NCBI GenBank assembly: GCA_910588295.1
Contig: CAJUQO010000007.1
Span: forward strand, 1-64,000
DNA length: 64,000 bases
Direction: 5' to 3'
From: an uncultured Lachnospiraceae bacterium
GTDB taxonomy: Bacteria > Bacillota > Clostridia > Lachnospirales > Lachnospiraceae
Shown: piece after piece, positions 33,760-42,541 of the stretch
Position numbering within the stretch: position 1 is the stretch's first letter
Layout of the letters: the number at the start of each line of letters is the position of its first letter
Program-made: the position numbers and the translations under genes
Notes under the pieces: model-generated
Databases searched by the model: none
What the model was told of the DNA's origin: nothing
The model's input: only the letters and a program-made list of their open reading frames with translations

Positions 33760-35103
33760 ATGGTCAGATCAATGGTTGCCGCAGTTGCGGGCCTGAAATC
33801 CCATCAGTCCAAGATGGACGTGATTGGCAATAATATTGCAAATGTAAACACCTGGGGATATAAATCCTTTAGTTACAATTTTGCGGATTCTATGTACGCG
33901 AATTCTACGAACAGTACGCAGGGAAGCGCCAGGGCCGGCGAGGCGGGCGGACGCAATGCCTCCCAGGTAGGTTATGGTTCGACAATGTCCTCGATTACCA
34001 ATGAGTTTGGTACCGGCGCGCCGTCGCCCTCTTCCAATCCCCTGGACTGTATGATCGACGGTACCGGTTTTTTCCTGGTGGGCAACATGGTTAACGGAAG
34101 TTTCACAAATGTAAAAGACTCCGGTCTGTATCTGTCCCGGGTGGGGATTTTCCGTGTGGATAGCAACGGCTATCTGGTGGATGATCAGAGGAGTTATGTG
34201 TATGGGTATGCGCTGCAGGAGGGCAGCGGTATCCCGGAGGTTCCGGCGACGCCGGCGTCATATGAGATTACGGATGCTCCGGTTACCATCACGGATGGGG
34301 GAAACGGCACCTGGAATGTCACAATCGCCGGTATTACCGTTAACACCCAGCAGACAACAACGGAGGAAATGGTTAAGGACTGGATTGCCAAGGTGGCAGG
34401 AAAAACATACACGGGCGGGGGTACGACGGGAGACAACCAGACCCGGTTTCTGAATTATAATATCGGTTTTGTTGACTGGCAGGGAGAATTTAAAATGCAG
34501 GCCACTCAGCCCGGAGACATTACGATAGATTTAACCATTACATCCAAAATGTCCGGCGCCGATTCGTCCGAAGGGAATTTGTATCAGCCGGGCGGCACGG
34601 ATTCGATATTTAATGTGGGCGTACAGGGTGCGAATGCACAAATGAAGACAACGGAAGGGCAGGAGCGCGAAGCCGGCGTCCGCGCCCGTTATGAGAGTGA
34701 GCTTTCTGCCCTGCGTATCCCGATCGATCCCAAGACCGGTATGCAGTATGAAATCCAGAGTTACAAGATTAACGAGGACGGTACCATCGTGGGTGTGGAT
34801 AAGGAAAACCGCACTATTACGATCGGTAAACTAGCCCTTGTCATTGTGGAAAATCCCAACGGCCTGGAGAAGACAGACGGTTACTACTATACTATAGGCG
34901 CCAATGCCGGCGATGTGTCGGCCACCGAGGCCAACGGCGGCCCGGCGGGCGTCATAATGGGTGGTTATCTGGAGATGGCCAATGTGGATCTTGCCAATGA
35001 GTTTTCCAATATGATCACTTGTCAGAGAGGTTTCCAGGCGAACTCCAAGATCATTACCGTGACTGACGAGATGCTTCAGGAGTTGGTAAGTATGAAACGC
35101 TAA
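33760..35103 (+). CDS. flgE: Flagellar hook protein FlgE
   Basis: FlgE is the hook subunit. The 447 residues start MVRSMVAAVAGLKSHQSKMD, carry IGNNIANVNTWGYKSF (rod/hook signature, about 24-39) and LDCMIDGTGFFLVG, and end with EFSNMITCQRGFQANSKIITVTDEM. The middle is a surface-exposed insert. A hairpin-forming leader (33695-33717) precedes the gene, and a strong hairpin (35180-35222) follows it. Confidence 0.97.
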   Translation: MVRSMVAAVAGLKSHQSKMDVIGNNIANVNTWGYKSFSYNFADSMYANSTNSTQGSARAGEAGGRNASQVGYGSTMSSITNEFGTGAPSPSSNPLDCMIDGTGFFLVGNMVNGSFTNVKDSGLYLSRVGIFRVDSNGYLVDDQRSYVYGYALQEGSGIPEVPATPASYEITDAPVTITDGGNGTWNVTIAGITVNTQQTTTEEMVKDWIAKVAGKTYTGGGTTGDNQTRFLNYNIGFVDWQGEFKMQATQPGDITIDLTITSKMSGADSSEGNLYQPGGTDSIFNVGVQGANAQMKTTEGQEREAGVRARYESELSALRIPIDPKTGMQYEIQSYKINEDGTIVGVDKENRTITIGKLALVIVENPNGLEKTDGYYYTIGANAGDVSATEANGGPAGVIMGGYLEMANVDLANEFSNMITCQRGFQANSKIITVTDEMLQELVSMKR

Positions 35104-35179
35104 GGTATTTGTTAAGGCATGAGGCGGTTTGCAGCCATGGGATGCAGTTTTTCCGGTTTGCCGTCGGAGGCTGTGGAAA

Positions 35180-35222
35180 AAACGTATGCCGGGATATACA
35201 ATATATATTCCGGTATACGTTT
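35180..35222. terminator. Strong hairpin between flgE and flbD
   Basis: A 19-bp stem, AAACGTATGCCGGGATATA (35180-35198) with 35204-35222, containing two G-U pairs in RNA, around a five-base loop, with A-rich and T-rich flanks. It is positioned between flgE and the flbD ribosome site. It can act as an internal terminator or attenuator, or stabilise the flgE mRNA 3' end. Confidence 0.75.
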
Positions 35223-35244
35223 GAAAAGTATGAGGAACTATGTT

Positions 35245-35448
35245 ATGATAATGCTGACTAAATTGAATAATGTAAAAATTGTGTTGAATTGTACTCAGAT
35301 CGAGTCGGTGGAGCTGATACCGGAATCCAAAGTGATAATGATGAACGGCAAGTTTTTTATTGTCAAGGAAAGTGCGGAAGAGATAATTGAGAAAATGATA
35401 GAGTACAATGGGCGAATCCATTGTTACCATACGATAGATAAAGAGTAA
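35245..35448 (+). CDS. flbD: Flagellar protein FlbD
   Basis: A 67-residue FlbD (the small Firmicutes/spirochaete protein between flgE and motA). Sequence: MIMLTKLNNVKIVLNCTQIE, then SKVIMMNGKFFIVKESAEEI. Function is unsettled. The start at 35245 with GAGGA eight bases upstream fits the family; a longer frame from 35119 would run through the flgE-flbD hairpin and is not family-like. Confidence 0.9.
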   Translation: MIMLTKLNNVKIVLNCTQIESVELIPESKVIMMNGKFFIVKESAEEIIEKMIEYNGRIHCYHTIDKE

Positions 35449-35463
35449 GGCGGTGAAGTTAAG

Positions 35464-36285
35464 GTGGATGTAACAAGTATTATAGGTTTGCTATTGTCAA
35501 TTGTGCTGATCGTTATCGTGGGTATCGGTCCGGCTAAGCTGGGGAATTTCTGGGATCCTCAGAGTGTGGCTATCGTAGTTGGCGGTACCATAGCGGCGGT
35601 TGTCGGAAGCTATCCGTTGAATAAATTGTCGAAGATACCGGGCCATTTCAAGCTGTTGGTGCAGGGAAACAAGTACAATATGGGTGCGCTTTTGAATACA
35701 TTGGAAGAGATGGCCCAATTGGCCAGGAAAAACGGTCTTCTGGCCCTGGAGGAAAAGGCTAACGAGATCGACGATCCCTTTTTCAAACAGGGTATTATGC
35801 TGATCGTAGACGCCACGGAGCCTGAGGAAGTGCGTTCCATGCTGGAGAATGAGCTGGACGCCATGGCTGATCGCCATGCTGATGGCGCCAACATGTACGC
35901 GAAGGCTTCGGCTTTTGCCCCGGCTTTTGGTATGATCGGAACGCTAGTAGGTCTGATCAACATGCTAAAGGGCATGAACTTGGATGAAGGCGGGTCTTCT
36001 AATATTGGTCCGGCCATGTCCGTGGCCCTTGTTACCACCTTTTACGGTTGTGTTTTAGCTAACGTACTCTTCAATCCTATTGCGAACAAACTGAATGTTC
36101 GTAATGAGGAGGAGATGTTATATAAACAGGTAATCATTGAGGGAATCCTGGCCATTCAGGCCGGTGATAATCCGAAATTCCTGAAAGAGAAGCTGGTGAC
36201 TTATCTTGCTCAGAAGAACCGCGCGAAGGTATTGGGCGCCAGCGACAGCGGCGGAGGCCAGGCGGACGCCCCTGCAGACAAATAG
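35464..36285 (+). CDS. motA: Flagellar motor stator protein MotA
   Basis: MotA forms the ion channel stator with MotB. The 273 residues have four membrane segments (about 3-22, 33-50, 146-168, 182-204), PDPR-type cytoplasmic loop charges (AFAPAFGMIGTLVGLINML), and the family KLP-like TTFYGCVLANVLFNPIANKL. The start is GTG. Whether H+ or Na+ is used cannot be told with certainty. Confidence 0.96.
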   Translation: MDVTSIIGLLLSIVLIVIVGIGPAKLGNFWDPQSVAIVVGGTIAAVVGSYPLNKLSKIPGHFKLLVQGNKYNMGALLNTLEEMAQLARKNGLLALEEKANEIDDPFFKQGIMLIVDATEPEEVRSMLENELDAMADRHADGANMYAKASAFAPAFGMIGTLVGLINMLKGMNLDEGGSSNIGPAMSVALVTTFYGCVLANVLFNPIANKLNVRNEEEMLYKQVIIEGILAIQAGDNPKFLKEKLVTYLAQKNRAKVLGASDSGGGQADAPADK

Positions 36286-36300
36286 GAGGCGGCATAAGTT

Positions 36301-37068
36301 ATGAAGAAGAACAAGAAGGCTCCGGAAGAGGGCGGAAGCTGGATGGACACCTACGGCGACCTGGTGACGCTGTTGTTGTGTTTCTTTGTGCTTTTGTATT
36401 CCATCTCCAGTATTGATCAGGCTAAATGGGTGCAGATTGTCAAGAGTTTTAATCCGAATGCCACTGAGGTTACTCAGATAGCAGTAGATCCGGAAGAGGA
36501 GGCTAATGACGAGGTACCCGGCGGTGTGGAAGACGGTATAGATCCTGAGGATTTCGACGGCTTGTTCGAAAAGCTGCAGGCCGCTGTGAAGGAGGCCGGT
36601 ATTGAATCAGAAGTGGAACTGTTTAAGGGAGAGGGATATACATTTATTACTTTTCGGGACAGTGTGTTTTTTGACGGCGACAGCTCTGTGATTAAGAGCG
36701 ACGGAACGCATATACTGGATGCTTTTTCGCAGATTATATCGGATGTGACGGATTCCATCAAGGAGATTGAGGTACTGGGCCATACATCCCAGGCTGATCC
36801 GGATAAACCTAACAATCCGGAAACAGACAGGGTACTGGCTTCGGAACGTGCAGCCCGGGTGGTGGCCTATATTCAGGAGCATTCCACCCTCGGGCCGGAA
36901 AAAATCCTCAGTACCGGATATGGACAATGGAAGCCGATAGCCCCCTTTGATACGCCGGAGAACCGGGCTAAAAACAGGAGGGTGGAAATACTGATTACCA
37001 GATCCGACAGTGTAGAACAGAGCCTTGAGGAGTATTATACGCAAATGAACAGAACCTCAGAGCAGTAA
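36301..37068 (+). CDS. motB: Flagellar motor stator protein MotB
   Basis: MotB anchors the stator to peptidoglycan. The 255 residues have the plug-and-channel region GGSWMDTYGDLVTLLLCFFV with the ion-binding Asp20, and a C-terminal OmpA-like domain (IKEIEVLGHTSQADPD; NRRVEILITRSD). It is 16 bp after motA. No fliL follows, unlike many relatives; fliM comes next. Confidence 0.96.
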   Translation: MKKNKKAPEEGGSWMDTYGDLVTLLLCFFVLLYSISSIDQAKWVQIVKSFNPNATEVTQIAVDPEEEANDEVPGGVEDGIDPEDFDGLFEKLQAAVKEAGIESEVELFKGEGYTFITFRDSVFFDGDSSVIKSDGTHILDAFSQIISDVTDSIKEIEVLGHTSQADPDKPNNPETDRVLASERAARVVAYIQEHSTLGPEKILSTGYGQWKPIAPFDTPENRAKNRRVEILITRSDSVEQSLEEYYTQMNRTSEQ

Positions 37069-37094
37069 TACTGAAATGAAAGTGGGAGTTTAGG

Positions 37095-38129
37095 ATGGCA
37101 GATGTATTATCACAAAGTCAGATAGACGCGCTGCTCAATGCTATGCAGAATTCAGATAGTGAGGAAAGCATGGCCGACGAGCCGTCAAAGCCTGAACCAG
37201 AATATAGAAAATATGATTTCTACAGTCCTAAAAAGTATACCAAAGATAAGTTGAAAATGCTTCGCAGCATCTATGATAATTATGCCAGGGTAGCTGCCAC
37301 GCAGATCAACGGTTTGTTTCGTGTGGCCAGTGAGGTGGAGGTCGTGGACGTTGAGGAGGAGAGGTATTATGAGTTTGGTAATGCCTTGAACGAGACGGAC
37401 GTATTGGCTCTTGCCCATGTGGAGTTGCCGGATCATTCCAAAAACCCGCCTATGGTATTCCATATTGCGCCTACCCTGATGGCGGCCATGATTGACCGAA
37501 TGCTGGGAGGTACGGGTACGGACGTGAATGTAGACATGTCTTATACCTATACGGACATAGAAATAGCTTTATATGAAAAGATTATCCGGTATTTGATTGC
37601 GATCACTTCTGATGTTTGGGCCCAGAATATCAAGTTTAGTGTTAGCTTTGAACGTGTGGAGGAGAACCCCAGCATGTTCCAGGGGATCAGCGTGGACGAG
37701 ACCGTAGTCATTATCATGATGCGGATACAGTTGGGCGATATCGAAGGGATGATGAATATCTGTATCTCAGGTACCATCCTGAGCAACATATTTGACCTGA
37801 TGGATAAGACGAAATTTCTTGCAAATCAGGATGAGCAGGCGCGGATGCGCAGCGACCGTGCGGATATTCTGGAGAGTATACGCGAGGCGAAGATGAATAT
37901 CACGGCTCAGCTGGGTGTTGCGAAACTGAACCTGGATGATGTATACAATCTCCATGTGGGTGACGTGATCGACTTGAACAAGCCTCAGAACTCGCCGGTA
38001 TCCCTGTATATCGAGGGCCAGCAGTGGTTTAACGGACAGCTTGGCGTGCATAATAAGAATATGGCCGTCAAGATAGAGAACCGTACGTTGGAACCCAAGG
38101 AAGAGCAAAATGATGAGGTGGCTGTATAA
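37095..38129 (+). CDS. fliM: Flagellar motor switch protein FliM
   Basis: FliM carries CheY~P to the switch. The 344 residues begin with the CheY-binding motif VLSQSQIDALLNAM (4-17), then the middle CheC-like domain (SEVEVVDVEEERYYEFGNAL; FHIAPTLMAAMIDRMLGGTG) and a C-terminal SpoA domain (VGDVIDLNKPQNSPVSLYIE). The SQ-x-EI-like motif reappears twice in FliY. Confidence 0.97.
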   Translation: MADVLSQSQIDALLNAMQNSDSEESMADEPSKPEPEYRKYDFYSPKKYTKDKLKMLRSIYDNYARVAATQINGLFRVASEVEVVDVEEERYYEFGNALNETDVLALAHVELPDHSKNPPMVFHIAPTLMAAMIDRMLGGTGTDVNVDMSYTYTDIEIALYEKIIRYLIAITSDVWAQNIKFSVSFERVEENPSMFQGISVDETVVIIMMRIQLGDIEGMMNICISGTILSNIFDLMDKTKFLANQDEQARMRSDRADILESIREAKMNITAQLGVAKLNLDDVYNLHVGDVIDLNKPQNSPVSLYIEGQQWFNGQLGVHNKNMAVKIENRTLEPKEEQNDEVAV

Positions 38130-38200
38130 TTTGCCAGATAATTCTATGGACTTATCTGAGTAGATAAATTACAATGAAAATAAAAAGAGAGGTATAAAAA

Positions 38201-38560
38201 ATGGCGAAAATAATGTTGGTAGACGATGCGGCATTCATGCGGATGATGTTAAAGAATACGCTGACTCAGGCCGGATATACGGATCTTGTGGAGGCGGAGG
38301 ACGGCGCAAAGGCTGTGGAGCTCTATCCTGCAGAGAAACCGGATCTTGTGTTTATGGATATTACCATGCCAAACAAGGATGGATTGGAGACTTTGAAGGA
38401 AATTAAGGCTATGGATCCGAAGGCCACCATCGTAATGTGTTCTGCCATGGGCCAGGAGACGATGGTTATGGATTCGATCAAATCCGGGGCCAAGGACTTC
38501 ATCGTGAAACCCTTTAAACCGGAGCGTATTTTGTCAACTGTCAAAAAGATACTTGGGTAG
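38201..38560 (+). CDS. cheY: Chemotaxis response regulator CheY
   Basis: A 119-residue single receiver domain. Asp8-Asp9 (LVDDAAFMR), phospho-acceptor Asp53 (FMDITMPNKDG), Ser82-like switch residue (VMCSAMGQE) and Lys (FIVKPFKPERIL) are present. It carries the CheA signal to FliM/FliY. It lies between fliM and flgC. Confidence 0.97.
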   Translation: MAKIMLVDDAAFMRMMLKNTLTQAGYTDLVEAEDGAKAVELYPAEKPDLVFMDITMPNKDGLETLKEIKAMDPKATIVMCSAMGQETMVMDSIKSGAKDFIVKPFKPERILSTVKKILG

Positions 38561-38577
38561 GTCAGGGGGAAAGCGGA

Positions 38578-39018
38578 ATGTCTTTTTTGAATTCTTTTGA
38601 TATCAGCGCGTCAGGCATGACCGCACAGCGGCAGAGGCTGGACGTTGCTTCCGAAAACATAGCAAACTGGAACACAACCCGGACAGAGAGCGGCGGTACA
38701 TACCGGAGAAAGATGGTTGTACTGCAGGAAGTGCCGCTGACATCCTTTCGTACAGAATTCAACAGTCTCCTGCAGAGGACTGCCAGTAAAGGCGGTGTGA
38801 AGGTGACACAGATCGTGGAAGACCAGCGGGATCTGAATCCCGTATATGATCCCACCCATCCGGACGCTGATGAGAACGGATATGTGATGAGGCCCAATGT
38901 TGATTTGGTGAAAGAGACCACGGACGCCATGTCTGCGACCCGTTCTTACGAGGCCAACATTACAGCGTTTAATGCTATGAAAACATTAGCACAGAAGGCG
39001 TTGGAAATTGGCAAATAG
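38578..39018 (+). CDS. flgC: Flagellar basal-body rod protein FlgC, displaced from flgB
   Basis: Proximal rod protein. The 146 residues show SFLNSFDISASGMTAQRQRL, the rod signature SENIANWNTTRTESGG, and the C-terminal VDLVKETTDAMSATRSYEAN with FNAMKTLAQKALEIGK. In nearly all Firmicutes this gene follows flgB; here it lies 18 bp after cheY and 39 bp before fliY. A good AGGGGGAA site is upstream. No second copy is seen near flgB. The sequence is full length, so function is likely normal. Confidence 0.95.
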   Translation: MSFLNSFDISASGMTAQRQRLDVASENIANWNTTRTESGGTYRRKMVVLQEVPLTSFRTEFNSLLQRTASKGGVKVTQIVEDQRDLNPVYDPTHPDADENGYVMRPNVDLVKETTDAMSATRSYEANITAFNAMKTLAQKALEIGK

Positions 39019-39057
39019 AATAAAGGGTGATATCCCCGGAAGGAGACAAACGCTAGT

Positions 39058-40410
39058 ATGAGTTCTGAGTATTTTAGTAAAATGGAAATAGACGCTATAG
39101 GCGAGATACTGAATATCAGTCTTGGAGCATCGGCTACAGCAGTTTCCACAATGCTGAATGCCCGGGTGGATATTACAACGCCAGTGGTAACGGTCGTGTC
39201 CAAGGAAGAGTTTCAGATGGATCGGGTGGAGCCGGCGGTCGGCGTTGAAATTACCTATGTTGCCGGGCTGGAAGGCGATAATGTCATGCTTTTGAAAAGG
39301 CATGATGTGAAAGTTATTGTCGAAATGATCATGGGCATGGAGATGTCCGATGAGGAGTTTGAACTAAATGAAATTAATATCAGTGCTGTCTGTGAGGTTA
39401 TGAACCAGATGATGGGCGCTTCAGCCACAGCACTGTCCGAGTTCCTGGGGAAGATGGTGAACATATCCACGCCGGTTTCCTTTGAGGTGAAGGACGAACA
39501 GGAATTTATTGACAAATATTTTGCGGACGACCAGCCGCAGGTAATGGTTGGTTTCACGTTGAGAATAGCTGATAAACTGGAAAGCGAATTTTTCAATGTA
39601 ATGCCTGTAAAACTGGCTAAGGGACTGGTTCAGGGATTTCTTTCGGAAGAGGATATCCAGAATTGCGAAGCGGTTCAGGCTCCGGAAGAGAGCGCTTCCA
39701 GTTCCGGAGGAGGAACTCTGTCCCAGGAGGAGATTGAGAAACTTCTGGCGGGGGATGATACCCCGGCGCCGACGCCGGCGCCCAGTTCCGGAGGAGGAAC
39801 TCTGTCCCAGGAGGAGATTGAGAAACTTTTGGCGGGTACGGATGTGCCTTCTGTCCCGGAGGTTCCGCAGACAGTGGCCCCGGCGGCTCAGGAGATTCCG
39901 GCACAGGCACAGCCCACTCCGGTTATGTCTGCCCCGCAGCAGCCGGTTATGATGCAGCCGTCCCAGCCGGCCATGGATGTTTCTGTGATGCAGATGCAGA
40001 TGATGCAGCAAATGATGCAGCAGATGCAGACGATGCAGCAGCAGATGATGGAGCAAAAGCAGGCGCCACCGCCGGAACCGAAGATGATTCACGTCCAGTC
40101 GCCGAACCAGCCGAGTCTTCGCCAGAGCAATGAGATCGTTCTGGAAGGAGAGCAGGAGGAGAACATGGAGCTGATTATGAGCGTTCCTCTTGAGGTTTCC
40201 GTGGAGATCGGCAGAACAAGGAAACTGGTAAAAGATATTCTTGACTTTACCAAGGGTTCTTTGGTGGTTCTGGATAAGCTTGCGGGCGAGCAGGTGGATT
40301 TGTATGTCAACGGACAATGTATAGCCAAAGGCGACGTGGTGGTTGTGGAAGACAATTTCGGTGTCAGGATAACCGAAATCATGAAGGTTAACCTGATCGC
40401 TTTAGAGTAG
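39058..40410 (+). CDS. fliY: Flagellar motor switch phosphatase FliY (CheC-FliN fusion)
   Basis: FliY both builds the C ring and dephosphorylates CheY~P. The 450 residues have an N-terminal CheC-like domain with two D/SxxxExxN sites (DAIGEILN near 13, SAVCEVMN near 109), a Met/Gln/Pro-rich linker (about 205-355) and a C-terminal FliN/SpoA domain (MSVPLEVSVEIGRTRKLVKD). Within the linker a 55-bp near-identical sequence is repeated, each copy encoding SSGGGTLSQEEIEKLLAG. The N-terminal motif seen in Bacillus FliY (SQxEIDALL) is not at residue 1 here. Confidence 0.95.
   Translation: MSSEYFSKMEIDAIGEILNISLGASATAVSTMLNARVDITTPVVTVVSKEEFQMDRVEPAVGVEITYVAGLEGDNVMLLKRHDVKVIVEMIMGMEMSDEEFELNEINISAVCEVMNQMMGASATALSEFLGKMVNISTPVSFEVKDEQEFIDKYFADDQPQVMVGFTLRIADKLESEFFNVMPVKLAKGLVQGFLSEEDIQNCEAVQAPEESASSSGGGTLSQEEIEKLLAGDDTPAPTPAPSSGGGTLSQEEIEKLLAGTDVPSVPEVPQTVAPAAQEIPAQAQPTPVMSAPQQPVMMQPSQPAMDVSVMQMQMMQQMMQQMQTMQQQMMEQKQAPPPEPKMIHVQSPNQPSLRQSNEIVLEGEQEENMELIMSVPLEVSVEIGRTRKLVKDILDFTKGSLVVLDKLAGEQVDLYVNGQCIAKGDVVVVEDNFGVRITEIMKVNLIALE
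39698..39836 (+). repeat. Tandem duplication in fliY linker
   Basis: Two 55-bp copies (39698-39752 and 39782-39836), 84 bp apart start to start, differ at one base. Each encodes SSGGGTLSQEEIEKLLAG, resembling the CheY-binding segment at the FliM N-terminus. The spacer is Pro/Ala-rich (DDTPAPTPAP). Confidence 0.9.
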
Positions 40411-40422
40411 GGAAGGAATTGT

Positions 40423-40773
40423 ATGTGGAGAGTAATTGCCACCTTTATTGCGGTGGCACTTATTATTTACCTGAGCTATGTAGCCAGTAAATATATCGGC
40501 GGCAGCCTGAAGAGAAGCAGCAGTTCCCGCTATATGCGCCTGCTGGATCAGGTCACACTGGGCCAGGATCGGCATATAGCGATCGTACAGGTCGGCGCTA
40601 AATATATGCTGGTCGGTGTCACCGCGGGACAGGTCAGTTTCTTGTCGGAGCTTCGGGATGAAGAGCTGATTTCTTTGTCGGCTGAAGATGAGGGGGAGAT
40701 GAAGTCCCCGGATTTTAAGAGTATGCTGGAGAAGTTGAGTGATCTTGGCAAAAGAGGAGGTAAGGATTCGTGA
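40423..40773 (+). CDS. fliO: Flagellar biosynthetic protein FliO/FliZ
   Basis: FliO aids assembly of FliP in the export gate. The 116 residues have one N-terminal membrane helix (VIATFIAVALIIYLSYVAS) and a cytoplasmic domain with MRLLDQVTLGQDRHIAIVQV and KYMLVGVTAGQVSFL. Short but typical. The stop overlaps the fliP start (GTGA). Confidence 0.9.
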   Translation: MWRVIATFIAVALIIYLSYVASKYIGGSLKRSSSSRYMRLLDQVTLGQDRHIAIVQVGAKYMLVGVTAGQVSFLSELRDEELISLSAEDEGEMKSPDFKSMLEKLSDLGKRGGKDS

Positions 40774-41438
40774 GTGATGCAGTGTATGATTCGCTGATAA
40801 ATGTCAACGGTGAAGAAGTCCCTACCCTTGATATACTGCTGATGCTGACAATCATATCCCTTCTGCCTTCCCTTTTGATCATGACTACCTCTTTTACGAG
40901 GACTCTGATTATCGTATCCTTTTTGAGAAATGCCCTGGGCGTCCAGAATACCCCTCCGAACATGGTTTTGGTGGGAATCTCTATTTTCCTGACGCTCTTT
41001 ATCATGGATCCGGTGATCAGTGAGATCAATACGGACGCCTATACACCCTATAAAAACAGGGAAATTACCCAGGAGGTAGCCCTTGAGCGGGCGCAGATCC
41101 CCTTAAAGCGGTTCATGCTGGAAAACACAGAGAAGACCTCTATGGAAATGTTTGCGGATGTGGCGGGCATAGAGGCAGTAGAGGAAGAACTTGATTTACC
41201 GATGACCGTGGTGATTCCGTCCTTTATGGCCAGCGAGCTGAAGCGGGGATTTGTGGCAGGCTTTTTGCTGTACATTCCGTTTTTGCTGATTGATATTGTG
41301 GTGGCCAGTACACTTATGTCCATGGGTATGATGATGCTGCCGCCGGCTATGATTTCCCTGCCGTTTAAGCTTTTGCTGTTTGTAACCGTGGATGGGTGGA
41401 ATTTGCTGTTTTCTTCTATCATAAACAGTTTCCTTTGA
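40770..41438 (+). CDS. fliP: Flagellar export gate protein FliP
   Basis: FliP forms the core of the export channel with FliQ and FliR. The 222 residues show the family LPSLLIMTTSFTRTLIIVSF, RNALGVQNTPPNMVL, and PSFMASELKRGFVAGFLLYI and membrane helices. No signal peptide is evident ahead of the first helix. The start is GTG, overlapping the fliO stop by four bases. Confidence 0.97.
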   Translation: MSDAVYDSLINVNGEEVPTLDILLMLTIISLLPSLLIMTTSFTRTLIIVSFLRNALGVQNTPPNMVLVGISIFLTLFIMDPVISEINTDAYTPYKNREITQEVALERAQIPLKRFMLENTEKTSMEMFADVAGIEAVEEELDLPMTVVIPSFMASELKRGFVAGFLLYIPFLLIDIVVASTLMSMGMMMLPPAMISLPFKLLLFVTVDGWNLLFSSIINSFL

Positions 41439-41462
41439 CGCACGAATTAGGGAGGCCTATGT

Positions 41463-41717
41463 ATGACAGAGCTTGAAGTCGGAAATCTGATGTATGATGT
41501 GTTTGTGCTGATCATACAGCTTGCAGGACCGCTGCTGGTTATCAGTATGTTTGTGGGCGTGCTGATCGCCATTTTGCAGGCGGCAACGCAGATTCATGAA
41601 CAGACGATTACTTTTGTGCCGAAGCTGCTGGTCATCGGCATCATCCTCGTATTCGGAGGGGGGCAGATGCTGAGGGCTCTGCAGGATTTTACAATTCGGG
41701 TATTTGACATGATATAG
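41463..41717 (+). CDS. fliQ: Flagellar export gate protein FliQ
   Basis: An 84-residue protein with two membrane helices (LIIQLAGPLLVISMFVGVLI and ITFVPKLLVIGIILVFGGG) joined by the conserved AATQIHEQT turn. It is followed by fliR after 22 bp. Length normal. Confidence 0.96.
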   Translation: MTELEVGNLMYDVFVLIIQLAGPLLVISMFVGVLIAILQAATQIHEQTITFVPKLLVIGIILVFGGGQMLRALQDFTIRVFDMI

Positions 41718-41739
41718 GGGCGATGTGAGGAGCGGTAAA

Positions 41740-42507
41740 ATGACAATCAACACGACTGCACAGATCACCCTGTTTGCACTGATCCTGATGCGGATGTCCG
41801 GATTTGTGCTGCTAAATCCCATATTGGGAAGAAACAATATACCGTCTGCAATAAAGGCGGGATTTATTTTCATATTAGCTCTGATGGTGTATTCTGTTTC
41901 TATGGAAGAGGTTGTCACGGTGGACGGCACTCTGGAATTCGGCTTTCTGCTTTTGAAAGAATTTGCTGCCGGCTATGCCATTGGCTTTGTCATGGAACTG
42001 TTCTTTTTTGTTATTTCCTACGGCGGATACCTTATAGATTTTCAGCTTGGCCTGTCCATGTCCACAGTCTATGACCCCCAGAGCAATGCGCAGATGGCTG
42101 TGACAGGCAGCTTGCTGCAGGCATGGTTTGTTATGCTTTTTTTCGCTACAGACGGACATCTGGCGCTACTACGGATCATGGTTACTTCCGCACAGATCGT
42201 TCCTTATGGGGGAATTGTGCTCACCCAGGGCCTGGCGGCAAGGATGATCGAGATTTTTCTCACATGCCTGGAAATGGGCGTGAAGCTCTCGATCCCGATT
42301 ATAGCGGCGGAATTCTTGGTGGAAGTGGGGGTCGGGATTATCAACAAGGTGGCTCCCCAGGTCAGTATTCTGGTTATTAATATTCAATTGAAATTAATTG
42401 TCGGTATGGGCCTTCTGGTTATCCTGTTTTCGCCGATCGGCAGTTATCTGGGAAGGGTGGTTTCCGAGATGATGAAGACGATCCAGGGTATACTGACATT
42501 CCTATAG
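41740..42507 (+). CDS. fliR: Flagellar export gate protein FliR
   Basis: FliR completes the FliPQR channel. The 255 residues have about six membrane helices, with the family RMSGFVLLNPILGRNNIPSA and VEVGVGIINKVAPQVSILV. The ATG at 41740 is used, with GAGGAG seven bases upstream; a GTG at 41725 would lie on the ribosome site. It precedes flhB. Confidence 0.96.
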   Translation: MTINTTAQITLFALILMRMSGFVLLNPILGRNNIPSAIKAGFIFILALMVYSVSMEEVVTVDGTLEFGFLLLKEFAAGYAIGFVMELFFFVISYGGYLIDFQLGLSMSTVYDPQSNAQMAVTGSLLQAWFVMLFFATDGHLALLRIMVTSAQIVPYGGIVLTQGLAARMIEIFLTCLEMGVKLSIPIIAAEFLVEVGVGIINKVAPQVSILVINIQLKLIVGMGLLVILFSPIGSYLGRVVSEMMKTIQGILTFL

Positions 42508-42541
42508 ATGGCAATTGCCACGGAAAGTGATGTGAGATTTT

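Noticed and set aside
39698..39836. CRISPR-like direct repeat
   Set aside because: Only two copies, in frame within fliY; a protein motif duplication, not an array.
39421..40317. 298-residue minus-strand frame opposite fliY
   Set aside because: Its His/Leu/Arg-rich composition comes from the reverse of the Gln/Met/Pro-rich linker; no motifs are present.
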